The notes beneath the pieces were generated by a model, which did no database searches, was not told where the DNA came from, and saw only the letters and a program-made list of their open reading frames with translations. The position numbers were made by a program, and so were the translations under genes. A stretch of 21,690 bases of DNA from JACVSF01 sp036702855 (GTDB lineage Bacteria; Cyanobacteriota; Cyanobacteriia; Phormidesmidales; Phormidesmidaceae): contig DATNQF010000167.1 of assembly GCA_036702855.1 (NCBI GenBank), forward strand, positions 1 through 21,690. Reading direction: 5' to 3'. Positions 7,495 to 14,758 of the stretch are shown piece by piece (within the stretch, counting starts at the first letter, position 1; each line of letters begins with the position of its first letter).

Positions 7495-7584
7495 AAGGAT
7501 GTATTTTTAGTCTTTTTCTTTTCAATTGCGGATTTTCTCTCTGTTTTCCGTTCTGACGTTACACAACCCACTTGCTTAAACTCC

Positions 7585-8715
7585 ATGTCTTCGCCAGTTA
7601 TTCTCAGTCTCGACCAAGTTACCAAGCAGTTTGCGCCCAACTCACCCCTCGTAGTGGATCGGGTTAGTTTGACGCTTACTCAGGGAGAACTGCTCGGGCT
7701 GTTGGGTCCTTCGGGCTGTGGCAAGACCACGCTGCTACGCCTAATTGCTGGGTTTGAGCATCCCGAGTCAGGCACTATTGAGTTGGCGGGGCGGCCTGTC
7801 TGCGGGTCTTGCTGGGTAAGTCCTGAACAGCGTGATGTGGGAATTGTTTTTCAAGACTATGCCTTGTTTCCTCACCTGAGTGTCGAGAAAAACGTTGCCT
7901 TTGGTCTGCAACCGCTATCACGCAAACAAACTCTTTCTGTCAGCCAAGTGCGGGAGCGAACTACAGAAGCGATCGCTCTAGTGGGTTTGCAAGGACTTGA
8001 AAAGCGCTATCCTCACCAGCTCTCAGGTGGGCAGCAGCAGCGAGTAGCACTGGCAAGAGCCTTAGCTCCCCGACCTTCCCTAATTCTGCTTGATGAACCC
8101 TTTAGTAACCTAGATGTACAAGTGCGCCTGTATCTACGCCAAGAGGTGCGAGATATTCTTAAAAAGGTGGGTGCTTCCGGTGTGTTTGTTACTCACGATC
8201 AAGAAGAGGCTCTAGCTATTGCTGATCGAGTAGCTGTTATGCGGCAGGGGCAAATCGAACAGTTAGGGACTCCCGAAGAGATTTACAGCAAACCTGCCTC
8301 TCGCTTTATTGCTGAGTTCGTTACTCAGGCTAACTTTATTCCAGCTCGTCGTTGTCATGAAGGGTGGGAAACTGAAGTCGGTTGCTTTAATGTCAGTGTT
8401 GAACCCTGCGCTACTTCTGAAGAAAATCTCGATTTGAGCGTCGGAGAGTTAATGATTCGGCAGGAAGACCTGCACCTAGAAGCAGATGACTCTGCTCCGC
8501 TCTTGGTGCGCGACCGCCAATTTTTGGGTCGGGAATACAAATACTGTTTGCTTACCCCTTCCGGCAATACCCTTCACGCGCGGACTACCCTAGGGCAGCG
8601 TATTGATATTGGCGATCGGGTACGCGCTTCGATCAAACAGCCTCATCTACGCTTTTTTCCCACCTCTATTAGGGCAGTGAGACCAGCATCCCGACCCCCC
8701 ATTTCTGCCGCTTAA
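7585..8715 (+). CDS. futC: Fe(III) ABC transporter ATP-binding protein FutC
   Basis: The cytoplasmic ATPase of the ferric-iron importer; it would couple ATP hydrolysis to transport through a FutB permease. Over 376 residues it shows Walker A GPSGCGKTT (41-49), the Q-loop Gln90 (IVFQDYALFPHL), the signature LSGGQ (146-150), Walker B LILLDE (166-171), D-loop SNLD and the H-loop His204 (THD). After about residue 240 comes a TOBE-like regulatory C-terminal domain, as in the FbpC/FutC/CysA-type ATPases. Identity as FutC rests on the adjacent futA; by itself the protein could be another member of the CUT1/ferric family. No clear Shine-Dalgarno precedes the ATG. No permease gene lies in the window, so futB must be elsewhere. 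Downstream lies a 42-bp palindrome. Confidence 0.88.
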   Translation: MSSPVILSLDQVTKQFAPNSPLVVDRVSLTLTQGELLGLLGPSGCGKTTLLRLIAGFEHPESGTIELAGRPVCGSCWVSPEQRDVGIVFQDYALFPHLSVEKNVAFGLQPLSRKQTLSVSQVRERTTEAIALVGLQGLEKRYPHQLSGGQQQRVALARALAPRPSLILLDEPFSNLDVQVRLYLRQEVRDILKKVGASGVFVTHDQEEALAIADRVAVMRQGQIEQLGTPEEIYSKPASRFIAEFVTQANFIPARRCHEGWETEVGCFNVSVEPCATSEENLDLSVGELMIRQEDLHLEADDSAPLLVRDRQFLGREYKYCLLTPSGNTLHARTTLGQRIDIGDRVRASIKQPHLRFFPTSIRAVRPASRPPISAA

Positions 8716-8723
8716 AGACAAGA

Positions 8724-8765
8724 TGGCTTATGGGGGAAATGCGATCGCATTTCCCCTATAAGCCA
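8724..8765. terminator. 42-bp HIP1-centred palindrome between convergent genes
   Basis: TGGCTTAT, a run of G, AAAT and GCGA are followed by the reverse complement, with a single G/T (wobble in RNA) mismatch in 21 pairs. The centre is the HIP1 octamer GCGATCGC (8741-8748). It begins 9 bp after the futC stop and lies 43 bp beyond the stop of the convergent LOG gene, so it can form a very stable hairpin at both mRNA ends. There is no U-tract on either side, so it may act as a 3'-end stabiliser or barrier rather than a classical terminator. Confidence 0.75.
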
Positions 8766-8808
8766 CACTGAGTCAAGCTGCTCTAAATCAATCGTTGAAT
8801 CGACTGCC

Positions 8809-9873
8809 CTACTTTTGCTCGGGATGGTCTGTTTCGGGGTGATGAACGCCCAGTTCGTTGAGCCGCCGGATCATCAGATGGAGCCGCCCAAAATCACGGT
8901 GATTAAAATGCAGCACGAGTCGAGGCAGGGTTTCAGTTTCATCCCCCTTCTCCACTGGTAAAGCCTTAGTTCGCTCAATTTTGCCCTTCACTACAATGTC
9001 GCTAAACTCCGCATTGAGCTGCTCGATAACAGCATCTGATAAGTCAACCTTGAGGCGAATGATCAGGCGATCACCGACATATCGACAGGAGTGAAACACC
9101 CGGTAAAAGTTGATAATCGCTTCACAGGCATCCTCTACGTTATCGGTCATTGTATAGAGGCTGGGGTCATCCGGGCTGACCAGCCCCCGCTTAACTAGGT
9201 GCTCTCGAATGTAGGCATCCCAACCATGCCAGTAGTTGCCCCCAGGGTAGTCCACCAACACAACAGGCATAGGATCTGACTTACCCGTTTGAATTAACGT
9301 CAAGCACTCAAAGGCTTCATCCTGTGTGCCAAAACCGCCCGGAAACAGCACTAAAGCATCACTTTCCCGTAGAAAAAACAGCTTGCGAGTAAAGAAATAC
9401 TTGAAGTTAATTAGCTTGGGGTCACCTGTCATGACAGGGTTAGCCCCCTGCTCAAAGGGCAACTGAATGTTGAGGCCAAAGGAATGATCTGGTCCGGCTC
9501 CCTCGTTTCCCGCCTGCATGATGCCGCCTCCGGCCCCAGTCATGACCATAAAGCCCTGTTGCGCAATGCTATGGGCGAAGTCTTTGGTCAATTGATACTC
9601 AGGGCTCTCAGGAGACAGGCGAGCTGAGCCAAAAATCGTAATTTTGCGAATGTGGCGATAAGGATAGAAAATTTGAAAGCCTTGCTCCAGATCCAGCAAG
9701 GTGTAGTTCAAAATTTTCCAGTCCAGCCGATCTGCTTCCCGTCCTACCATCCGTAGAACGGTCTCAAAAACTTGGGTGATGAGTTTTCCGTGCTCCCGGT
9801 TGGGCAACTGCTCTAAGAGAGCCACTAAATCTGCTTGGAGACTGGAAGACGATTGGGAGGGAAGCGATACCAT
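8809..9873 (-). CDS. LOG family (TIGR00730-type) nucleotide-binding protein
   Basis: A Rossmann-fold protein of the LOG (LONELY GUY)/'lysine decarboxylase-like' family. Characterised members are phosphoribohydrolases that release base from nucleoside 5'-monophosphates, including cytokinin precursors. The motifs seen are IFGSAR (80-85), GAGGGIMQAGNEGA (113-126) and the hallmark PGGFGTQDE (178-186). At 354 residues it is much longer than the roughly 190-residue simple LOG proteins: about 70 residues precede the Rossmann core, and about 90 follow it with no motif I recognise. No signal peptide is visible, so it is cytoplasmic. The ATG at 9873 lacks a clear ribosome site. It lies downstream of trxA, separated by a hairpin, so is probably transcribed on its own. 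Activity on any particular nucleotide is not shown. Confidence 0.85.
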   Translation of the reverse strand: MVSLPSQSSSSLQADLVALLEQLPNREHGKLITQVFETVLRMVGREADRLDWKILNYTLLDLEQGFQIFYPYRHIRKITIFGSARLSPESPEYQLTKDFAHSIAQQGFMVMTGAGGGIMQAGNEGAGPDHSFGLNIQLPFEQGANPVMTGDPKLINFKYFFTRKLFFLRESDALVLFPGGFGTQDEAFECLTLIQTGKSDPMPVVLVDYPGGNYWHGWDAYIREHLVKRGLVSPDDPSLYTMTDNVEDACEAIINFYRVFHSCRYVGDRLIIRLKVDLSDAVIEQLNAEFSDIVVKGKIERTKALPVEKGDETETLPRLVLHFNHRDFGRLHLMIRRLNELGVHHPETDHPEQK

Positions 9874-9973
9874 CTATAACAGAATTTTATAAAGAATGGC
9901 CTTCCATTCTACCCAGTTTTTGGGGATCTCGGGGAATCGGCACTAACCGTCATCCGTTCTCAAATGACAAGAA

Positions 9974-10001
9974 TGCGTCTGGAGATAACCATCCAGACGC
10001 A
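9974..10001 (-). terminator. hairpin terminator after trxA
   Basis: TGCGTCTGGA (9974-9983) pairs perfectly with TCCAGACGCA (9992-10001) around an 8-nt loop, 40 bp beyond the trxA stop. On the minus strand it is followed by TTCTTGTCATTT, a moderate T-rich tail. Confidence 0.7.
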
Positions 10002-10041
10002 CTCTTAAAAACAGCTAGCAAAACCCGTTTGCCCGAATACC

Positions 10042-10362
10042 TTAGAGGTACTTCTCCAATGTATTAGCAAGGGTCGTTTTGGGAACAGCCCCAACTACCA
10101 TGTCAACTCTTTGACCACCCTTAAAAATCATCAGAGTAGGAATGCTGCGAATGCCGTATTGACTAGCAACACTGGGATTTTCGTCAGTATTGACCTTAAC
10201 AACTTTAACTTGGCCAGCGTACTGTTCAGCGATCTCATCTACAACCGGTGCGACCATCCGGCAGGGTCCACACCAGGGTGCCCAGAAATCCACCAGGACG
10301 GGAACATTGCTTTCCAGTACCTCTTGTTTGAATGTAGAATCTGTGACTTGTGCGGCTGCCAT
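10042..10362 (-). CDS. trxA: thioredoxin (TrxA, m-type)
   Basis: A 106-residue cytoplasmic thioredoxin that reduces protein disulfides, using electrons from ferredoxin-thioredoxin or NADPH-thioredoxin reductase. The active site WCGPC is at residues 30-34, the cis-proline is in SIPT (Pro75), and the length and the FWAPWCGPCRMVAPV segment are typical of bacterial/chloroplast m-type thioredoxin. The ATG has CAAGGAT about 10 bases upstream on the minus strand, a usable ribosome site. It follows Yfr1 and guaB3 in the order guaB3-Yfr1-trxA, a recognised cyanobacterial arrangement. Its own promoter probably lies in the A/T-rich stretch 10380-10440. Confidence 0.96.
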   Translation of the reverse strand: MAAAQVTDSTFKQEVLESNVPVLVDFWAPWCGPCRMVAPVVDEIAEQYAGQVKVVKVNTDENPSVASQYGIRSIPTLMIFKGGQRVDMVVGAVPKTTLANTLEKYL

Positions 10363-10720
10363 GCCTAGATATCCTTGCCTCGATTACGTACAAAAAATAT
10401 TAACACAGCCAAAAATCGATGCCCTTAGCCGTTGACTTCTACAATAGACCAGAATTGCACAAAATTCCTCGCGCCTCCTTCAGAATCTCTCTTTTGAGAT
10501 AATTGGCTTCAAAAGGAACCGCCCAGATCAATGATCTGGGCGGAGTGTGGTGTGAGGAGTGAACGGAAACTTTCGTCTCCGCTTTTCCCCATTGTACAAG
10601 GGACAGTTAGGGATTTGCCACTTAAGCTATTGCAACTTCTAACTTTTGATGGCTAATCCTTGCCTTCTTAGGGATCCGTCAAGGCGTAGTCCTCGATTCT
10701 GAGGCAGAAATAGAGTTGGT
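10363..10720. other. intergenic region between guaB3 and trxA
   Basis: This 358-bp stretch holds the Yfr1 RNA (10511-10584), its promoter -10 (TACAAT on the minus strand, 10596-10591), and the A/T-rich trxA upstream sequence (10380-10440). Between Yfr1 and trxA there is a short ATCTC/GAGAT hairpin near 10486-10502. I see no coding frame. Confidence 0.7.
10511..10584 (-). ncRNA. yfr1: Yfr1 small regulatory RNA
   Basis: The minus strand shows the full Yfr1 layout. A 5' stem-loop, CGGAGAC-GAAA-GTTTCCG (10581-10564), is followed by an unpaired stretch carrying the hallmark ACTCCTCACAC (10560-10550), then a 3' terminator hairpin CCGCCCAGATC...GATCTGGGCGG (10543-10519) ending in TTCCTTTT. TACAAT at 10596-10591 is placed as its -10, so transcription probably starts near 10584; the exact ends are estimates. 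Yfr1 is a cyanobacterial trans-acting RNA whose conserved C/U-rich motif pairs with target mRNAs, including outer-membrane protein messages in marine strains. Its position between guaB and trxA is a known conserved location, which makes the call strong. Confidence 0.95.
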
Positions 10721-11890
10721 TTACTTGCCCATGCCCAGCTGTTGCGCCTTCTGATAAACCTTGCCCTCGGTAAGCAGGGAAGGCGCAATGACGACATCAA
10801 CTTGTTGCATTTCCTTGATATCCTTAGCGCCTAGCGTTCCCATGCTCGTCTGGAGCGCCCCCAAGAAGTTATGAGTCCCGTCGTCTAACTGGGCTGGACC
10901 TCTCAGAATCTGCTCTAGGGTGCCAGTCGTTCCGACGTTAATCCGGGTGCCGCGCGGCAGCACCGGGCTGGGTGTCGCCATGCCCCAGTGGTACCCACGT
11001 CCGGGTGCCTCAGCAGCCCGAGCAAAGGGTGAGCCAATCATGACCCCATCAGCACCACAGGCAATGCACTTACAAATGTCGCCTCCAGTGACCAAGCCAC
11101 CGTCGGCAATAATTGACACATAACGCCCTGTTTCTTGATAGTAGTCGTCGCGGGCAGCAGCGCAGTCAGAAACAGCCGTGGCCTGCGGGATACCAACACC
11201 TAAAACGCCGCGTGATGTGCAGGCTGCTCCAGGCCCAATACCCACTAAAATACCCGAAGCGCCTGCCTTCATTAAGTTAAGAGCGACTTCATAGGTAACA
11301 CAGTTCCCCAGAATTACCGGAATGGGCATTTCAGCACAGAACTGAGCCAAGTCAAGAGGCGTGATAGATTCAGGCGAGAGGTGTGCAGTGGAAACTACGG
11401 TTGCCTGTACAAAAAAGAGGTCAGCTCCTGCTTCCGCAACAACCTTGCCAAAACGAGCTGCTCCAGCAGGTGTGGCACTAACGGCAGCAATGCCGCCCTG
11501 CGATTTGATTTCCTGAATCCGCTTTTGAATCAGTTCTGGTTTGATGGGTTCGGCGTAGAGGGTTTGCATCAGGGTGACAAATTCGTCCTTGCCCACTGAA
11601 GCAATCTTGTCGAGTACTGGGTTGGGGTCTTCGTAGCGAGTCTGGATGCCCTCTAGGTTAAGCACACCCAATGCTCCCAATTGAGACAGCAGCACAGCCA
11701 TGCGCACATCCACGACCCCATCCATGGCGCTGGCAATAATGGGAATTTCCCGTTCAATGCCACCAATCTGCCAGCGAGTATCCGCAAGTTGAGGATCTAG
11801 GGTGCGTGGACCTGGAACCAATGCAATTTCGTCTATACCATAGGCTCTGCGGACTGTCTTGCCGCGACCAAGTTGAATATTTACGTCCAT
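10721..11890 (-). CDS. guaB3: GuaB3 family IMP dehydrogenase-related protein
   Basis: A TIM-barrel protein of about 389 residues in the IMP dehydrogenase/GMP reductase superfamily, GuaB3 subgroup, expected to oxidise IMP to XMP with NAD in guanine nucleotide synthesis. The catalytic loop reads GIGPGAACTSRG with its cysteine, GGDICKCIACGADGVMIGSP is the phosphate-binding region, and the end EGKVYQKAQQLGMGK is typical. The CBS-domain pair of ordinary GuaB is absent, as in this subgroup. The start is set at the ATG giving MDVNIQLGRGK because known relatives begin with that segment; an upstream in-frame ATG at 11908 would add six residues, and neither has a clear Shine-Dalgarno. It is upstream of Yfr1 and trxA, and divergent from ktrA. 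Confidence 0.9.
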   Translation of the reverse strand: MDVNIQLGRGKTVRRAYGIDEIALVPGPRTLDPQLADTRWQIGGIEREIPIIASAMDGVVDVRMAVLLSQLGALGVLNLEGIQTRYEDPNPVLDKIASVGKDEFVTLMQTLYAEPIKPELIQKRIQEIKSQGGIAAVSATPAGAARFGKVVAEAGADLFFVQATVVSTAHLSPESITPLDLAQFCAEMPIPVILGNCVTYEVALNLMKAGASGILVGIGPGAACTSRGVLGVGIPQATAVSDCAAARDDYYQETGRYVSIIADGGLVTGGDICKCIACGADGVMIGSPFARAAEAPGRGYHWGMATPSPVLPRGTRINVGTTGTLEQILRGPAQLDDGTHNFLGALQTSMGTLGAKDIKEMQQVDVVIAPSLLTEGKVYQKAQQLGMGK

Positions 11891-11908
11891 CTCTAAACCC
11901 AAGACCAT

Positions 11909-12120
11909 TTAGCTAGCCTAACATTCCTAACAGACTTTTTAGATGACTTTCTAGCTGCTTGATTTAGCTGCTCCCAATTGGCTGATAATGAGAGAGATTG
12001 GGAGTGTCTTAATAAATTCCTCAGTGTTTAGACCTGATTGCTGCTTGATGATCGAGTTTTCAAGCCTAAGTCTGATAAACACTTGGGGGAAATAGTGCTC
12101 TCTGATCAGGAGTATTTTTT
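11909..12120 (+). promoter_or_regulatory. structured leader upstream of ktrA
   Basis: Two nested structures occupy this 212-bp divergent gap. An 8-bp stem CTCCCAAT (11971-11978) pairs with ATTGGGAG (11997-12004). A longer rod then pairs AGTGTTTA-GAC (12023-12033) with GTC-TGA-TAAACACT (12070-12083), with an inner GCTTGA/TCAAGC hairpin (12043-12065). The ribosome site CAGGAG (12107-12112) overlaps a small CTGATCAG palindrome. I do not see the conserved motifs of the c-di-AMP (ydaO) riboswitch. Confidence 0.4.
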
Positions 12121-12825
12121 GTGAATCTGTCTTCTCTGTCTTTTTTCCGCAATCTTCAAGCTCCGAGCCGCCAGTTTGCTGTGATTGGCTTAGGTCGCTT
12201 TGGGCGGGCTGTCTGTGGCACCCTACATGGCTTAGGGTACGAAGTGCTGGGAATCGATTCGGATGAGCGGCGAGTAGCGCAGGCACTGTCCGATCAGATT
12301 GTGGCTCACGCTGTACAGCTGGATTCAACCCAACCCAGTGCCCTTAAAGAAGCGGGCATTCCTGACTTCGATACAGTTATTGTGGCGATCGGTAACTATG
12401 TAGAAGAAAGCGTCATCACCACGATGAATGTGAAGGAAACGGGGGTTACCCATGTGGTGGCCAAAGCCTCTTCTGAAATCCATATGAAGCTACTAAAGCG
12501 GGTTGGAGCTGACCATGTAGTCTTTCCGGAGCATGAGATGGGCTGTGAGTTGGCTCGTTCTCTTACCCGTCCTGGCATTTTGGAGCGCTTTGATATTGAT
12601 CCAGAAAACAGCATTGTGGAAATTATTGTGCCTCAGGCATTTCACCAGAAGACGATTGTGGAGCTGGATTTGCGCAACAAATATGGTTTAACTTTGCTGG
12701 CAATCAGCCAGGAGGGCAACCCCGAGAAACTTGAAATTAACCCTAGCCCAGTAACTCGATTGCGCGCCGGATCGGTCATGGTTGTCATTGGGAGCAATCG
12801 GGGTATTGATCGTTTACCGGTATGA
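12121..12825 (+). CDS. ktrA: KtrA/TrkA-type potassium channel regulatory protein (RCK)
   Basis: A 234-residue cytoplasmic regulator of K+ uptake; such proteins form a ring that gates a KtrB/TrkH pore in response to nucleotides. The RCK_N Rossmann domain shows FAVIGLGRFGRA (19-30) and Asp46 at the end of the second strand (VLGIDSDE), the usual ribose contact for NAD/ATP. An RCK_C domain follows at about 155-230 (VEIIVPQAFHQKTIVELDL). The GTG start has CAGGAG 8 nt upstream. No KtrB or KtrE pore gene is in the window, so the partner is encoded elsewhere. It overlaps anmK by 4 bp (ATGA), which implies translational coupling. The leader before it is structured. Confidence 0.9.
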   Translation: MNLSSLSFFRNLQAPSRQFAVIGLGRFGRAVCGTLHGLGYEVLGIDSDERRVAQALSDQIVAHAVQLDSTQPSALKEAGIPDFDTVIVAIGNYVEESVITTMNVKETGVTHVVAKASSEIHMKLLKRVGADHVVFPEHEMGCELARSLTRPGILERFDIDPENSIVEIIVPQAFHQKTIVELDLRNKYGLTLLAISQEGNPEKLEINPSPVTRLRAGSVMVVIGSNRGIDRLPV

Positions 12826-14009
12826 CAGAGATGTCCCCATCCTTACGCGTTGTCGGGTTGATGAGCGGTACTTCGGCTGATGGCATTGATGCTGCTTTAG
12901 TAGAGCTTTCTGGCCAGGGCTATTCTCTGTCTTACTCGTTTCTAGGAGGACTGACTTGGCCTTATCCAGAGGATGTGAGATCGCACATCCTCGCGACTGC
13001 TGCTGGACAACCCCTTTCTATGGCCCAATTAGCTGAGTTAGAAGATGCGATCGCACAAACCTTTGCTCAAGCGGCCCAAGAGATTCAGGCTCAGCTAGGA
13101 AAGGCCGATTTGGTAGCCTCCCACGGCCAAACCGTGTTCCATCGCCCTCCCGAGGAGCACTGTTTGGGGTATAGTCTGCAATTAGGCAGGGGTGAGGTCA
13201 TTGCTCAGCTCACAGGGCTGCCGACTGTGAGTAACTTTCGGCAAGCGGATATCGCTGCTGGCGGCCAGGGTGCGCCGTTAGTCCCCCCTGTTGATGCGAG
13301 TCTGCTGAGCCATACCCAATACACTCGGTGCGTGCAAAACATTGGGGGGATTGGCAATGTAGCCTACCTGCCTACGGCCACAACCGGCGAAACTCTGCTC
13401 AACACGGTATTGGGATGGGACACTGGGCCAGGTAATACACTGATTGACATTGCTGTACACACCCTTTCAGAAGGGCAACTTGGCTATGACCACAACGGTG
13501 CCTGGGCTGCCCAAGGTACGCCTTGCCTAGAGCTAGTGCATCGTTGGCTGGAGCATCCCTTCTTTGAACTGCCTCCACCTAAATCAACGGGGCGGGAACT
13601 CTTTGGCTGGACCTACTTTGAGCAGTGTCGGCAGGACGCTCAACAAAAGGGGCTCTCGGATGCGGATTTGTTGGCAACCCTAACTGAATTAACTGCCGTT
13701 TCTATTGCGGAGAACTATCGGCGATTCTTGCCGAGTTTGCCCGATGAAGTTTTGGTGTGTGGTGGTGGTAGCCGTAATCCCTATTTAATGAATCGCCTAC
13801 AAACCCATCTGGAGCCTATTCCAGTGCGGACAACTGATACGGCTGGGGTACCTGCTTTGTACAAAGAAGCGATCGCATTTGCAGTTTTAGGCTACTGGCG
13901 ATGGCACCAAGTTCCGGGCAACTTGCCTGCCGTTACAGGTGCTAAGGCAGTCTGCTTACTTGGGGATATTCACGAACCTTTACATTACAAAAAGTTCGTA
14001 AACCCTTGA
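12822..14009 (+). CDS. anmK: anhydro-N-acetylmuramic acid kinase
   Basis: A cytoplasmic kinase of 395 residues that opens and phosphorylates 1,6-anhydroMurNAc to MurNAc-6-phosphate, a step in peptidoglycan recycling. The N-terminal GLMSGTSADGIDAALVE (12-28) is the family hallmark phosphate-binding motif; ADIAAGGQGAPLVP carries the expected catalytic aspartate; GWDTGPGNTLID and CGGGSRNP are further ATP/sugar-site segments. The length is normal for AnmK. It starts 4 bp inside ktrA; a Met four codons in (12831) is an alternative. Pairing peptidoglycan recycling with a potassium regulator has no obvious functional logic, so this may be only a shared transcript. Confidence 0.95.
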   Translation: MTEMSPSLRVVGLMSGTSADGIDAALVELSGQGYSLSYSFLGGLTWPYPEDVRSHILATAAGQPLSMAQLAELEDAIAQTFAQAAQEIQAQLGKADLVASHGQTVFHRPPEEHCLGYSLQLGRGEVIAQLTGLPTVSNFRQADIAAGGQGAPLVPPVDASLLSHTQYTRCVQNIGGIGNVAYLPTATTGETLLNTVLGWDTGPGNTLIDIAVHTLSEGQLGYDHNGAWAAQGTPCLELVHRWLEHPFFELPPPKSTGRELFGWTYFEQCRQDAQQKGLSDADLLATLTELTAVSIAENYRRFLPSLPDEVLVCGGGSRNPYLMNRLQTHLEPIPVRTTDTAGVPALYKEAIAFAVLGYWRWHQVPGNLPAVTGAKAVCLLGDIHEPLHYKKFVNP

Positions 14010-14127
14010 AAACTGGGCTTGCCCTCTCACCCGATTCCTAACAAGAGCGCGTATTCTTTAAGAGAGACAGTACCCTCTCTGGTGGGAATACTAGTTCTAT
14101 TGCGGTTGATAACTCAGGGAGCAACTC

Positions 14128-14583
14128 GTGGTTCATAGTTTTTTAATTGAACCAGGGCGTTGGACGCTGTATGGAAGTTGGTTGGAACGCGATACCCTAC
14201 CGATTCCGGTCAAGGGAAAAATTTTGGTGGCTTGGAGCCGTGATGACTGGTTCACCATGGTCATGAAGCTGATTTTTCCGGAGGGTGAACTGGATGAAAT
14301 TTCCCTGCAATATCGGGGTCGCTTAACCAGTGGCGATTGCCAATATACTTTTGTACTACAGCATAGTCTGCTGGGTCGGGTAGAAGGAGAAGGCTGGGTT
14401 GCGCCCGATTCTATCATCCAACGTTACTGGGCTTTGGGAGATCGCCAGCGGCGCACTGGTTTTGAAACGCTTCATCGTTTGGACGAAGACCGCTATCATC
14501 TCTCCAGCGGCATCATGACTGGACACTACTTAACTAGCGCAATGGAGGCAACGCTACAGCGGCAGACTCCTGCTCCCCTGTAA
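14128..14583 (+). CDS. conserved hypothetical protein, beta-rich
   Basis: A 151-residue protein I do not recognise. It has no signal peptide or membrane helix. Alternating polar/hydrophobic stretches such as GRWTLYGSWLERDTLPIPV, GDCQYTFVLQHSLLGRVEG and EDRYHLSSGIMTGHYLTSAM suggest a single antiparallel beta-barrel, perhaps of the calycin/lipocalin kind; that is an impression only. The GTG start has GGGAG 8 nt upstream, a good ribosome site. It follows anmK after 118 bp that include an AGAGA/TCTCT hairpin, and precedes the kinase gene by 175 bp. The codon use looks like its neighbours. Being present as a clean frame with a strong ribosome site supports it as a real gene. Confidence 0.75.
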   Translation: MVHSFLIEPGRWTLYGSWLERDTLPIPVKGKILVAWSRDDWFTMVMKLIFPEGELDEISLQYRGRLTSGDCQYTFVLQHSLLGRVEGEGWVAPDSIIQRYWALGDRQRRTGFETLHRLDEDRYHLSSGIMTGHYLTSAMEATLQRQTPAPL

Positions 14584-14758
14584 AGTAGTTGTTTGATCAG
14601 GCGTGTTCCCTCCCGCTAGAGGTGGGCATTCTATTGAATGGGTGCACTTGACACTACTAAAGTGGGAGAGAACCGATGAGACAGGCGTGCTAACCCTCCT
14701 ATAGTTCCTTGCCTGGCTAATCGTCCCGATCTTCATCTAACTTGCCTTAGACACCCCC

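Noticed and set aside
11960..12120. c-di-AMP (ydaO-type) riboswitch before ktrA
   Set aside because: Its conserved GGGGGACCC-type and related motifs are not visible in the leader, although stems are present.
11951..12328. 125-residue minus-strand open frame
   Set aside because: It runs antisense to the start of ktrA and through its leader, has no family resemblance and lacks a ribosome site; read as a shadow.
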